Source: Plicaturopsis crispa FD-325 SS-3 (taxonomy: Eukaryota; Basidiomycota; Agaricomycetes; Amylocorticiales; Amylocorticiaceae). From it: a stretch of 64,000 bases of DNA. Under the pieces are notes generated by a model. The model was given only the letters and a program-made list of their open reading frames with translations. It did not search any database and was not told where the DNA came from. Location: positions 416,659 through 480,658 of the forward strand of contig KN832568.1 of the NCBI GenBank assembly GCA_000827205.1, written 5' to 3'. A program made the position numbers and the translations under genes. Of the stretch, positions 1 to 11,808 are shown piece after piece (the first letter of the stretch is position 1; each line of letters opens with the position of its first letter).

Positions 1-1289
1 ACTTCAAGTCCACGAAGTGGAGACCACGTACGGAATGGGCAGGATGCCGCGTTTACGNGGAAAAGGCCATCTCGCGCACTGAATTCGTCATGCTGCGATT
101 TCTTGTCCGGGGCGTTCATATGATCCCCGCGTTTGATTCATTGAAGCCTCCGATACATTATCTCAACGACACTGTAGATGGAGACATATTTTTACGGGCG
201 GGAAATTAATACAATTTGCCTATATCATACGTAGTACGTGTCTCGCCGGATTGTAGTCGCGATCTCAAGCAAGTTCCCTGGTTCTGTAGCATCATACCTG
301 ACGGCTACCTGACGATGTCAGACCAGGCCAGATCTTGAGGTTGGGTGCGTCTGATCAGACCCTACCAGGCTATATTGTTTCATTGGGTCTGATCAGCTAA
401 AAAATACTTTTCCGACAGTTGACTCGTTATATTGTACCGCTACAGATGAAGTGTGGCATTGATATAGCGCAGCTATGGTCACTATGGTGGCCGTGAGTAC
501 CAGTAATGAGAGGTAATGAACTCGGGGGGTAAAGTAATGGGGATAATGCTAAAAGTTCATATTGCACCGTTCAATAGGACTCATTATCGGTAATTACAGA
601 CACGAAACCTCAATTAGCAACCTCCGGTTTTCCTGATGGCGGCACAACATATACTTGTTGCCCAAGCTAAGGATCGACGATCGACGCGTCTATACTGAAT
701 TCTGCACCGACCCGCGAACCAGATAACCATCCTGACCTTGCCAATCAGCAGAATATTCGCCCCAATAACGATACCGTTGCTCACCGTTGCGCTAGTGTTG
801 CGCTTCATCGAGCAGTGCACTTGTAAACTCAAAGTTTCGGCAAGGAAACAGAAACGCGAAGGCATCGGCATACGAACTCGAAGCTGTCCAGGAAGTTTTG
901 TATGCATGTGCCTGCGTCGTGGGGGACTCGGAGACGAGGGCAAAGCGCTGGTCCCTGATATTTGAACTCCGCGGCGTTACCGATTAATGGACGATCTGCG
1001 CTCGAACTTGCAGCCCAACTCTCGAGTAGGTAGTTCACAGTGCGAAATCTGCTCACAAGCCCGCATTTCCAATGCACGGAAACATTTGCACGCACTTCTC
1101 CAAAACGATCGCTTGGCTCTCGGCGCTCCCGCGGTGGAAACGCTAGGCAGGTTGAAGTGGTTCAAGATTGTCGTTCAGGTCCCCGCTGGACACTGCGGCG
1201 ACGGATGAGCTGTAAAATCCGTATATCATGGTGAGCCCTACTTTATAGCATTCGTCTCGCTACTAGGTCTTTTCAAACCAAATCCTGCG
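1..1289. other. Left-edge region without a supported gene
   Basis: No open frame here has convincing codon structure, splice signals or family resemblance. The stretch holds one ambiguous base near 58 and a short perfect hairpin at 351-396 (listed separately). It probably includes the upstream region of the TEA-domain gene that starts at 1290. Confidence 0.5.
351..396. repeat. 12-bp perfect inverted repeat (hairpin)
   Basis: CTGATCAGACCC at 351-362 is repeated as its reverse complement at 385-396 with a 22-nt loop. It could be a terminator-like structure, the tip of a decayed MITE, or chance. No target duplication or second copy was seen in the window. Confidence 0.55.
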
Positions 1290-2278
1290 ATGGCTTACTG
1301 CTACACTTCCACGTTGACGCTGGACCATCTATCAGACCCTCAATCCGATCACTCAAGAACAAACCTTTTATCCTCCACCCGCAGGAGCTGGAAGATGTGT
1401 AAGGGAAAAAAGGAAGTCGTCTGGTCTCCAGCTCTCGAGGACGCATTCCTTGCCGGTGAGTAAATTTTCAAGCCCAGTTGACTTCGAACGGTCTCTTATT
1501 TTGCTCGTGACAGGTTTAAATCACTACCGACCGCCACAGTTTACAGACCTAAAATCCTCCCGGCCATTCCCAAAGCGAAACAAAATCATTTCGGACTGGA
1601 TTTTCAATGCTACTAGAGTACGCAGGACACCACGGCAAGTCGGGAGCCGTATCCAGCAGATGCGAGAAAGTCGAGCGGGAAGAGAGTGTGAGCACAACAC
1701 TTTCCGACCCTTCGTCTCTCTGACTGGTTTAATTGAAATGCACAGATATCGCGCTCTTGGAGGGCAGGTACCGCGAGCTGCAATCAATAGGAAAACGCGC
1801 TCAGCTACCGCACAATTCGTCGGGGCCGTCGTATACCATGGTACCAACCCCGATCGCAGACTCCGCGGGTGGGCCGGAGGGCCTCTCAGACCTATCCAGT
1901 GATCACGCTGTATACCCCCCTCAGTCCGACACGGTATACACGCCTCTGCACCCTGAGGTCGGCGCCGGGATCCTGCAGGACTCTCTGCTTCCCGTCCCCG
2001 TCTCCTGGGATCCCCTCTTCTCCATCGATACATCGAGTGTCGATGGGCAGTCGGCTGCGAGTCCTCAGCGTCCTGTAGGATTCATGAATGTGGACAAGAC
2101 GGTGCGTCCTCTCATACTTCCGTTATACTTACTGCTAATCCGTGTGCAGGGTGACGAATGGGGCTGGACCGGAATCACAGACGGTGGAGAGCCTACGACC
2201 CAGTCTGACGCGCATACGTGGAAAACGCTCGACGTTGAGCACATGGACTATGACAAACTCTTCTTCCGAGTCTCCTGA
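1290..2278 (+). CDS. TEA/ATTS-domain transcription factor (Tec1/AbaA family)
   Basis: Four exons fit: 1290-1455, 1514-1687, 1746-2101 and 2150-2278. All introns are GT-AG and the frame closes exactly, giving 274 residues. A TEA DNA-binding domain spans roughly residues 46-115. It starts with a Trp-containing helix (VVWSPALEDAFLAG), continues with a PKRNKIISDWI helix, and ends with the recognition helix RRTPRQVGSRIQQM, which matches the family's KQVSSHIQ signature. The domain is interrupted by intron 1, a position that hides it from a single-frame search. The rest is Ser/Pro/Asp-rich and may be an activation region. TEA factors in fungi control development and filamentation by binding CATTCY-type sites. 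The protein is short for the family. Start chosen because this ATG is in frame with the domain and the spliced frame is open from it. Confidence 0.85.
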
Positions 2279-3642
2279 GGAGAAACCACGATGCGAATGC
2301 GCGACTCATGTTAGTTATCTTCAGCCCAGTGATATTGAACTACTTGCATTGCTCGAGATCCTCTTCCTCCTCCACCTCTTCATCGATATGGTGTTGTTAC
2401 TTACTGGAGTAGCAATCTTTGACAGCCTTTCTTGACCTTTGACTCGTGCGCAACTTACGTTCGAACTTCGGAACCCTGACGTTTCCGTCTTGCGACAGAC
2501 GCAGGCCGAGCAAACTGGCATTGTCTCCATTCACCAAAAGCAGTACGACCAGCCTCTACAAGTGTATGGCAATCTTTGCGACTGCACGGCGCCTAAGTAT
2601 TCCTCGGCCTTTCTATCATTCCCTGTTGTGAAGTTCAGTTGAATAGCCCTTTTTTTCTTGCAGAACATACCGTTAGGAGCGTGCGTGGGCTCATGCCGTG
2701 ACGCTCTTCGGAGTCTTTGCAGTGTTTCGATGGCATCGTCGATCGCGCATGAGATGGAAGTCTCTGGAAACTCTCGGTACCGCAAGTCACGGTGCACAGT
2801 GCATTCCGAGAACACACGGTCCATGAGCTGTGCGTCTTCTCATTCTCATGCATATTGGCTTTGGCACTTAAGTAGCTCCCGAATACGCAGAGCACGTCAC
2901 AGTCGGCTGCTATCGACTCTATCAAACAAGGGTCGCGTATGCAACCTACTGCTTGCACCTTCATTTGCGCTGCAATTATCGACTCCCGCTCATCTTTTCC
3001 CATCCATCCCTCCGCGCCCCCGCCGACTCCAGGGACACATATACCACAACCCAGATCTGTTGACTTTGATCACCCTTATTGCAGGCGCGGATCTGATATT
3101 GTGATGGGCCGCCATCTATCATGGGGGTTATCGCTGCGTCGGCCTTCCCGATACTCATACTGATTTCTTTGCCTCGACGGGGGCGCACCTAGACCCCCCG
3201 AACCTCCTCGTACGCTGGGGCCCAGCTGACAGGTCAGACGAACATCACAGGTCGTGAGCTCATCGCCTTCTGTACCAATTTCCTCAGTCCTGCGAACTTG
3301 ACCACTAATATGGCGCGATTAAAAACTTAGGAGGTTTCTGTTCCTGGCCTAAGCTGGCCAAATATCGAGGCGAGTAGACTGATCGGGGCGCGCCAGGTGA
3401 CCGTCGAGGTGATCGCAAAATCCGGGGTAAATCGGAAGATGCGGGGTGGCCAGTTTTATAGTGGCAAGCCGCGACAAGTTGAAACGCTCTAATTTGAAGT
3501 CCCCATCGCTTGCTCTTCGCTATCACAAGCTATCACATGTAGTCGCCCATTCTTTCCTCGTGCCACTACATACTCTGTTTTCCTATACGATCCTGTTCTA
3601 AACACCGAGTCTGCTTAACGTTGGCTTAACGCTAGCGACGAC
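2279..3642. other. Intergenic region between two transcription factor genes
   Basis: About 1.36 kb. Several short open frames exist on both strands but none shows a domain, a believable intron chain or consistent codon use. The last few hundred bases are likely the promoter and 5' leader of the bHLH gene. The size is in keeping with the long upstream regions common for regulatory genes. Confidence 0.5.
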
Positions 3643-4986
3643 ATGTCCACGCCGCTCCTGACGCCCGCAGAATCCATGGCGTTTCACTCGTTCTTGTCTT
3701 CCGTAGACCCAGAATGGGTCATGCACACCGAAGACGGCGCAGTGCACGTACCAGAAAGCCCTGCGCAGGGGAAGGAGGCGCTCGCAAAGGCAACCAAGGA
3801 TCTCATGTCCCTCGACTCTGCAGACGGCTGGAACCACCCCGCCCACCACAAACTGCACAACGGCCACCGCAGAGACGAGGCAGAGCTCGCATCTCGCATC
3901 GCTGCACATCTCAGCAACCACGGGCACGACCACGACCAACCGCAGCCAGGACAGCATCACGGCGAACACGGCCGCATGCGGCAGCACCAACCGCACCCAC
4001 ACCACCCCGAGCGCCCCGCGTTCCTCCAGCACTTTCATGCGCAGACACGATCGCAGTCGCAGCTACCCTCGCCGCACGCCCAGCCGTACTTTTCCTTCCA
4101 AAAACAGTCTTCGCCAAACGACACCGCGCAGCCGCAGTATTCGCCCACGCACGCCATTGCCCCCGAGCACACCGTAGGATCCGCACCGTACCCCTCCCCG
4201 CCCGTCGAGAACGCCTCCCCAGCGTCCGAGGCGTCGACATACCATTCCCCTTCGCTACCGCCGCCCACGAGCTCGAAACGCGCCAGCACGCACTCGGCGG
4301 CCGCATCCAACAAACGCGCGCGGCCCTCCCCACCTTCGTCGTCCTCCGCCTCCGCCTCGTCCTCTTCCACGCTGAAGCAGCCGCAGACAAAGCAGGCCCT
4401 CCTCTCGCCGTCGCAGAAAAAGGCTAATCACATCCAGTCCGAGCAGAAGCGTCGCGCGAACATTCGCCGAGGGTACGAGGCGCTGTGCGAGACGGTCCCC
4501 GCCCTGCGCGAGGCGATCTTGTTGGAGGAGCAGGAACAGGCGGCGGCGAGTGGGCGGAGGAACGACAGCAGAGGTGGAGGGACGAAGAAGGGGAAGGGCA
4601 AGGCGAAGAGAGGCTCGCAGGATGACATAGAGAAAGCCGATGGCAGAGCCGGTCCACGCAGTGAGAATGTCGTGCTTCAGAAAAGTGCGTACTTTCCTCT
4701 GGTCTGCCATACCCGGTAATGGGCTCGCTTGCCGGTCCCGGGTATCGAGCAGATCTTTTCCCGAGTTGTTTCTGACTACCTACACCTCTCTACAGCCATC
4801 GACTACATCCAAGACCTAATATCCGAACGCTCTGCACTGCTCACACGTCTGCATGCGGCCGCTGCCGTCCTACCGCCCACGCACCCATCGCATCCCTCCC
4901 GCCTGCCGTCGGAAGAACGGCTTTGGGAGCGAGAATGGACGGGCGGGCATGGGCACGAAGATGAGGACGAGGAGTACGACGAATAG
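3643..4986 (+). CDS. Basic helix-loop-helix transcription factor with long loop
   Basis: Two exons, 3643-4684 and 4796-4986, give 410 residues. The N-terminal half is low-complexity (His/Pro/Gln/Ser-rich). A bHLH domain starts near residue 258 with the basic region HIQSEQKRRANIRRGY, which carries the H..E..RR E-box-contacting pattern, followed by helix 1 (EALCETVPALREAI). Helix 2 (VVLQK then IDYIQDLISERSALL) is split by the intron. Between the helices lies an insertion of about 50 residues, rich in Gly, Lys and Arg, far longer than a normal loop. The tail is acidic. Family members bind E-boxes as dimers; the exact partner and targets cannot be told from sequence. It resembles fungal INO4/MLX-like factors only in the domain. 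A simple GT-AG intron of 111 nt separates the exons. Confidence 0.88.
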
Positions 4987-5544
4987 CGGCTTCTGCGTCG
5001 CTCGTTTCACCAGTCTGATGCTTTTGGAGCCGGGACGGACGCCTTGGTGCTCTGGAGTTTCTATTTGTTTATGATATAACTACGTTCCCGTCGTCTTTTG
5101 CCTTGCTGTCCCACTTGTCAATGTTATATCCACACCACTTGTACGTCGCATATACAACTCCGCAGCATAATCATTTCAACGAGTTTGCCTAGCGTTGCAT
5201 ACTGATTCAAGCTTCCGTGAGCACCGTTGCCGGATACTTGGAAAGGATGGTAATCGAATGGTGCGTTCGAACCTCGTAAAGGCAGCTGAGGTTCAGGAGT
5301 AAGTGGGTCTTGCTGGAGTTCCTTTTCGGCGCGGGAATGACGGTGGTCTAATCCGAGACCAAGTCAAGAGCTACTTAGCGGCAACGAGCACTTCCCCGAT
5401 GTGGTGCACCGCTACTGTGTCTCTTTGGCGTCTTTACTCTAAATTATAAGGGATCTGATAAGGGATCAGATGCTCAGAGATGGCGGAGCAAGTATAGGAA
5501 AAAACACTCACCTACTAGAGTACACGCTCCCAACTGCTCACAGC
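4987..5544. other. Convergent intergenic region
   Basis: This is the 3' flank of the bHLH gene and of TAN1, which run toward each other. I see no gene. A small partial palindrome (GATCTGATAAGGGATCAGAT) sits at about 5453-5472. Confidence 0.5.
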
Positions 5545-6711
5545 CTATACACGAGTCCCCGCCTCCCCGAACTGCTCCTCCGCATGCTTTGCATTCGCGA
5601 GCTCCATAACATTGAACTTGAGCAGACGGTGGTATCCCCTGACCATGCTCATGCCACATGCGCCCTGTCCCTCTTCGTTAGTGGCACCATAGGCGAGTCG
5701 GATAGCATGTTTCATCTTGCCTTGAATATCTCTACTAGGATACACGCCTCTGGATCCTCTAATTGAACCGTATTCCCCTCTGGCATGCATTGTGCAATCT
5801 CCTGAAGAACTGTTGCGCGCGATAATGCTGCGTGACTGCGCATGCGCATGTCTATCTTGTACTGCGTGAAGAATGTGAGCCAAGGAGCTCGGGGAGGGCG
5901 CTCGGAGATAACTCACGGTGAAGTGCTCATCCGGGTGTTCCGAAAAGAAAGATGCAATGGTTTGTTTCGCTAATAGTACGATTTCGGGGATGTTGGCGGC
6001 GCAGGTTGCCGACACGGGGACGAGACGTTGGGTGTATCTAAAAAAAAGTTGTCGATGCAGGCAGAAGGTGATACTGCAATACACGTACTTTGTACGCGAT
6101 GCACCTGTGCTTTGGACGACCTCGAGGTGGGTCCTCACTAACTTAACGGGATCGACGGGGGCTTTGCAAGAGATGAAAAGGACTATTGGAGGGCCTTAGC
6201 GCGATTCTAACGAGGTCCTCTACAGACATACCACAGGGAATTTCTGTCTTGCACTGGACTAGGGGCTCTCAGCGATCGGCCTTTGCGAAGGAGAGAGGTC
6301 ACGCACTGAATCGTTGCTCTTTCCTTGGCCTCTTCAATGATGATAGCTCCTTGGCAATCTGAGTCTCTAGATCTTCGTCTTCGTCATCCTCCTCACTTCC
6401 ACTGCCCACACCATCTTCCGGCCAGAGCTCCGCCGCAACCTTATGGCGAGGTCAGGACACGATTAAAATATTACGGCAAGGCGTGCGCACCGAGTCAAAG
6501 AGATCGTAGAGTTCTCCGACTGCTTGTTTCTCCTTCCCCTTCACACACGTTACCCACACACCAGGCCCTTCGATGTGTTTTCGGGTCCATGTCGGCGCCC
6601 CATCCTGTACGCGTAGAGGTGAGCCAATGCAGAAGCAAGGGATGATAGGAGTTGACTACTGACAGATCGGTATTTCTTTCTTTTGGCGTGGTTATCTGGT
6701 AGTGCAGGCAT
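5545..6711 (-). CDS. TAN1: tRNA acetylation THUMP-domain protein TAN1
   Basis: Eight exons give 265 residues: 6664-6711, 6491-6604, 6307-6439, 6232-6258, 6089-6182, 5917-6037, 5721-5861 and 5545-5664. The protein opens with a basic tail, then IEGPGVWVTCVKGKEKQA near the N-terminus, an acidic segment, and the THUMP region: IPCVLFISCKAPVDPVKLV, YTQRLVPVSATC, YKIDMRMRSH and CGMSMVRGYHRLLKFNVMEL. TAN1 binds tRNA and acts with the acetyltransferase Kre33/NAT10 to make ac4C12 in tRNA-Ser and tRNA-Leu. The length is close to the yeast protein (about 289). One exon is only 27 nt. The last intron (5665-5720) begins with GC rather than GT and has a good branch site (CACTAAC). Reading through it meets a stop, so the GC-AG intron is needed. 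Confidence 0.92.
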
Positions 6712-7184
6712 TCCGCTCGAGTATTTACAATGAACCGATTCAACTAGAAGTACGAGATCGCTGCAACAGAGAAAGACGCGACGAAAAGACGCGTTCAACT
6801 TGAACCACGTCGATTGCCTAATTAGGAGCCTCAGGCTGACGCCACCCCTGAGCGCTGAGCAGTTGTTGTTGAACGCTCTATTTTACTCTACAGCATGCAA
6901 CTTTTCTCCAAACAGCTATAGTCTGGCTGTCTCACCAGTAGGCTCCTACAAGAAGATGCGCCTCCTTCGTGGACTAGGATATTGTACTTACAGGTAACAA
7001 TTGTCGTTTCAACGCACTACCCGGTGACGTGACTCGGATGTTTGAGCTTTGCATCCGCCGCCCCCCGCGGTCCCGACAGAACGATACACCGGTGCACAGC
7101 GGATAGAACTCAGGGATTTCATAAAACATCCTAGAGTGCCATGCATTTCATCCCCCATTTCGCGCCTCCATCGACTTCGCCACT
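6712..7184. other. Divergent intergenic region
   Basis: About 470 bases between divergent TAN1 and the membrane-protein gene, probably containing both promoters. No gene or recognisable element seen. Confidence 0.5.
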
Positions 7185-9526
7185 ATGGCTGCGGCAGGAC
7201 CTACAGGAACCGCGGAGATCATCTTCTCCAGCAATGGCATGCAAGTGCTTAGCGCAATGATACAATTTCTAGGTAAGTTCTCGCTGCCACCCAGAAGATA
7301 TTACCTTTGGCCTGCTCACACAGCGATATAGGTGTATCCATTTTGGCACACTGTCTTAGCCGCCGTATCTATCTCGCGGAGTGCTCCTCAATTTCCTGCA
7401 TTCGGCAGCTTCCCTGGACACGCCTATGCGTTCTTGCTATCTTCTTGGATTCGTGGTTATTCCTCTTTATCGGTGCGTCAGAGCGATACTTTTTAACACA
7501 ATTGGATGCTAACTGGCTGTTCTGTTACATTCTTGGTCGGGATGTCCCATTTTAGGCGGCATACTGATATTCGGCGTTGGTCTGGACATCCAGAATATCG
7601 CATGCTCATTGGCGATATTTTCCTGCATTGGATTCTACGCGTCATCAAAAGTCTTTATATATCTCTTCCTCCGTATGTTCAACTAGCACCTCTATGGAGC
7701 AACATTCTAACGCTATCGATATATAGTCGAGAAATTGCACATCGTATGGTCACCGATTTCGGGAGTCAGGCGCCTCAAGTCCCCTGTCTATATCGTTTGT
7801 GCTTTCACCATTGTAGTGTATAGCGCCATCATAGCTTTATTACTCGTCGGTGCGTCTCAGTCTACCGTATCGCATGTCGAGCAGGACACTTACGTTTATT
7901 TTCGTTAATGTACAGGAAGGATTCACGAGTTCAGGCCTAATGGCACCTGCGTAATTGGTCTTAGACCTTTAGCGTCGATACCCCTTGTCTCATATGACCT
8001 GTGCGTTGTAGTTCCATGGTTCTGTTTCTCATTTACTGACCTAGTTTTACGTGATCTGGACTTGATGCACAGATACGTGAATATTTTGTTGACGTCCCTC
8101 TTCCTATGGCCACTATTCCGGTCGCAGCATTTCAACCATAAGCTGCGACGCGTCGCAATGCGGACCCTTGTGTATGTGATAATGCGGCCATTCATTACAT
8201 TTATCATACTCACTTTCAAAATAGTGCTTCTGGCATCGCACTCACGACATCGACGGTCCGTGCTTTATTTTCTCTCTTGATGATCGTGTAGCATTAGAAG
8301 CTTATCCTTCGTCATAGGCCAACATCCTTGTTTTAAATCTTATGCACGGAAAAGAATTGGGTTGGGTGTGTCTAGGCAGCTGCGGGGCGGACGTGCGTAT
8401 CCTCCATAAATTCGAACCCGTATCGCCCACTGAACGCCGTCACGCTCCTTAAGGTTATATGCAACTCCGTCGCGATTTTCTGGGTGACCGACCGCGGAGT
8501 CACCCCTCCGACTGCAGCTGCAGCGATTCGGAAAGTGCCAGTGACCCTCGGGATTCGGAGATCCCTAGATAGTGGCATGAGTCCAAACATGCAAATGAAC
8601 CACCATTCACCGGAAATGGCCGCTATCAACGACCGAGGCGCATACTTTGACCATTCCACCGGCAGTGGACCCTCACGATCCAACTATTCCGGCGACGTTC
8701 CCCGTGTGGCATACCCTGGAATACGGGACCACAGGCCAAGACTCCCTTCGTGGTTCTCGTCGGCCCATTCAGATAAACCTGATACTCCCGAGGATATGGA
8801 GGTGCGTGTGCTATCCCTTTTCTTCCTTTGGTGCCTCTACATCAGGAAAAAATCGTGGTGGCTGAGAGCGTCTGAGAGCTGCTGACAAGCCTCTCAGCTC
8901 CTCAGCTCTCTCAACGACCATCCCGGAATTGAGAGCTGCTGAGAGCAGCTCTCAACACTCTCAACTGCCTCGTGCCCTTCGCTAATTTGCCTCGCCGCCC
9001 GATCCCATCATATTCTCGTCCTAATGTGTTTTTTGCGATTGTGTCCGCTGGATTCAGACGAACAGCATTTGCAGTCGGTCCTCGTCTATGTCCTTACTTT
9101 GTTACATGTGTATTTGCCTAGATACTGTGCTCATGCTGTACATGAAAATTTTGAGTGTAATATGTAGTCCTGGATTAGCGGGCTGCACCTGTTGAGCTGC
9201 GTAGATGCGAGGAAATGGCTGTCGAAGTGTTCGAGGAATCAAGGCACGATTTGCCCACGTGGCACCTCTCAATCGCTCTCAGCTCATTCTCAACCTCTCT
9301 GCCAGACTTGACAACAGCTGAGAACGCTGAGAGCGCTGAGAGCTAAGCGAGCGTTTTCCCGTTTTGCAGATGTAATGACCCGCACAATCCTCTTCAGGTC
9401 ACGGTGACAACAGAATGCAACGTTTATGACGACGAGGAGACCGCCGAGATCATGCGGATAACGAGATCAAGTGGTGAATCTAGTCACCGTGACTTGGAAG
9501 CTGGCACACACCCCGCAATAAGCTGA
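7185..9526 (+). CDS. Agaricomycete multi-pass membrane protein of unknown function
   Basis: Ten exons close exactly to 411 residues: 7185-7272, 7332-7472, 7556-7672, 7727-7849, 7916-8000, 8073-8171, 8225-8255, 8318-8392, 8454-8801 and 9398-9526. The product has about seven hydrophobic segments, for example FGVGLDIQNIACSLAIFSC and YIVCAFTIVVYSAIIALLLV. Two short motifs are conserved in a fungal-only 7TM-like family I recognise but cannot name: CVIGLRPLASIPLVSYDL and NILLTSLFLWPLF. The last membrane segment is followed by a hydrophilic Ser/Pro/His-rich cytoplasmic-type tail ending in an acidic patch. Function is unknown; receptor-like topology does not prove receptor activity. Exon 7 is only 31 nt. 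The last intron is 596 nt against 43-83 nt for the others, because it holds a repeat-ended insert (8861-9344). Confidence 0.8.
8861..9344. mobile_element. MITE-like insert in the last intron of the membrane-protein gene
   Basis: Both ends are built from variants of the word GCTGAGAGC, present in direct and inverted orientation. They lie at 8861-8990 and about 9268-9344, flanking an AT-richer core without coding capacity. The unit sits inside a 596-nt intron. This is the pattern of a non-autonomous DNA transposon with complex terminal repeats, perhaps hAT-like. I could not define a clear target-site duplication, so the exact ends and superfamily are uncertain. The host intron keeps good splice sites (gtgcgt at 8802 and ag at 9397), so the gene is probably still expressed. 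Confidence 0.6.
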
Positions 9527-9908
9527 CCAGACGCGTTGCATGAAGTACATGTGCGTTTTCATGCCATATCTTAGTGGATAATGCTCAGTTCCACTGACGG
9601 CCTTTTCCAGTAATAATATTCATAATTTAATTCTGCTAGAAAGTGTTGACTCTGCACTCCACCGCATGCCTCTATAATAATGCTTGAGATAAATTATGTA
9701 GGCTGCTATAGATGCGAATTTCCTCAGAAAAAGGTCAGCACCGTACTTGGTGTTCCGTTTATGGAAGTCACTGCCACGCGCGTGCGATGCTCAGATGATC
9801 CTTCTCTCAACCTGCCGCTCTGCTAAATAACGCAGACCGGTATACGACTCTTTACTGTGTCTGAAATCTGAAGGCGCATATCTTGCTGCCAAACTCTTGA
9901 TTTCCACC
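9527..9908. other. Intergenic region
   Basis: About 380 bases between tandem genes on the + strand. It should hold the polyadenylation region of the membrane protein and the promoter of the capping-protein gene. No other feature seen. Confidence 0.5.
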
Positions 9909-11216
9909 ATGGCAGACCTTGTCGATTCTATGCTTGACCTGATGCGGCGGCTCCCGCCCACCCGCGTCGAGGAGAACGTAGCCGCGCTCGTCGATATCTG
10001 CCCGGAGTATGCAGACGATCTCTTGGGGAGCGTCGACCAGCCTTTAGCCCTGAAAACGGACCATGCAACGGGCAGGGACTACTTAGCGTGCGATTACAAT
10101 CGCGATGGGGAGAGCTATAGGTGAGCGGAGTCCGTGCACAGGAAGCCGGTACGCGTCTGGGTGGCGGGTACGGGTGGAAATGCTTTGTGCATTACCTGTA
10201 GGCCCTTTGGAGGGCATGCTTGTACATGATACAGAATGGCGCGTATTTATTGTCTCGTCCATCTCTAGATCGCCTTGGTCCAACGAATACGACCCCCCAC
10301 TGGAAGACGGGACCGTGCCCACTCCCAAGCTCCGCAAACTCGAGATCACCGCAAACGAAGCGTTTGACACCTACCGGGAACTGTATGTTATCCTCGCCCG
10401 TATCTGACCTGCTGTGGCCATTGACTTCCGGGGCAGGTACTATGAGGGCGGTGTATCGTCCGTCTACCTGTGGGATCTGGATGATGGCGGGTTCGCCGGT
10501 GTCGTGCTACTAAAGAAAAGTGAGTGGAGCATCGCACAGCTGGGGCTGAGGTAGCTGATGTCCTTCAATTCGGTTTCCAGCTATGACACCGTCAAGTCCG
10601 AATGAACCTTCGGGCTCGTGGGATTCCATCCACGTATTCGAGACCGCCGAGCGCGGGCGGCAGGCGCATTACAAACTCACCTCGACAATCATGCTGCAGC
10701 TCCTCACCAGGAAAGGGAATGAAGGCACCGGCAAGGAGCAGGGCGAGAAGCACGCTGGTGATAATGGGTGGAAACGAGATGGCGAAGTCAGCCTGAGTGG
10801 GAGCATGACGCGACAGGTGAGTTTCGTGCATTCAGTTCCCGGGGCCTGACGCTCCATCTACTGTTGTGTTGCCCTTGGATTGCCTGCCTGAATGCTGACG
10901 CATGCTGTCAAGACGGAGCAGGATTGGCCACTGCAGGACTCCTCATCCCACATCACGAACACCGGGAAGATGATAGAGGAGATGGAGATCAAAATGCGGA
11001 ACCTGTTGCAGGAGGTGTGTATATGTTACTTTGCTATGCATGCACAGCTCCAGGTTATCTCTCCTTTCATTCACTGACCGCGGTGTTGTTTCAACTCAGG
11101 TCTATTTTGGGAAGACGCGGGACATTGTCTACGACTTGCGCAGCCTTGATAACCTTGAGAAGGCGCGGCGACAGAGAGAACTGCAGAAAGAGCTGGTGGG
11201 TTTCATCAAGCGGTAG
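9909..11216 (+). CDS. CAP2: F-actin capping protein beta subunit
   Basis: The spliced product begins [17 protein letters not shown] and keeps the family signature stretches [41 protein letters not shown] and [10 protein letters not shown]. It ends in [11 protein letters not shown] followed by a basic helix ([15 protein letters not shown]). About six exons are joined by GT-AG introns; the first intron, after ESYR (about 10121-10268), is the longest at about 150 nt. CapZ beta pairs with CapZ alpha, caps actin barbed ends and limits filament growth at cortical patches. The C-terminal helix is the actin-binding tentacle. A Lys/Gly-rich insert near [17 protein letters not shown] looks species-specific. 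Start taken at the ATG in a good context (ccaccATGg) that gives the family N-terminus. Confidence 0.95.
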
Positions 11217-11808
11217 TCTGGCCCGAACCCGGGTACCTATACGGGTACCGGCAATCCTCGCAAAGGTGCTCTTGGGGGTATGTTGATCCGCTCACTCTGG
11301 ATCTCGTAGACGTCGAGATGTTCGAGAGGGCTCGAAGTTGTATTTTTGGAAGCTGTACGCCATACATGCATGAACTGCAGACCAGACGCGTAAGATACTG
11401 ATGCAGACGGGAAGTTCAAGTAGTCGCGGTATACCGATGACTGGCCTACACATGGAGAAGGGTATAGTATACCACTGCTATTCGGCGGCTACAAGATAAA
11501 AGTTTATATCCCAAGGCCCACGAACGAACGAGCCGATCGTGATCGACAAGATAAGTGCTTAGAGGTTAGAACGTTAGATCCTTCCAGGGCCAGAATCCTT
11601 CCCATCTTATCCTTCCCAACTAGGCGCTGAGATGCAAGCTTCAGCAAGCGGTGCATGTGGTGTAGAATGAAACGATCGGCATTCAAGAGATCGGCAAAGG
11701 CGATGAAAGTCGTGGACGGCCGAGACATCTTCAATCGCAACGACACACGAGCGTGGCCCGACGGCTTTGAATGCTGGAAATGAGATACATCCAATGGATA
11801 GCGAACGT
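11217..11808. other. Convergent intergenic region
   Basis: About 590 bases between the 3' ends of the capping-protein and cyclophilin genes. No frame or repeat here could be supported as a feature. Confidence 0.5.

Noticed and set aside
3600-4390. Long minus-strand and alternative-frame ORFs over the bHLH gene
   Set aside because: Shadows of a GC-biased, repetitive coding exon; Arg/Ala-rich without structure.
5230-5290. GTTCGAAC word suggesting a tRNA T-loop
   Set aside because: The flanking bases do not form a T-stem and no acceptor or anticodon arm can be drawn.
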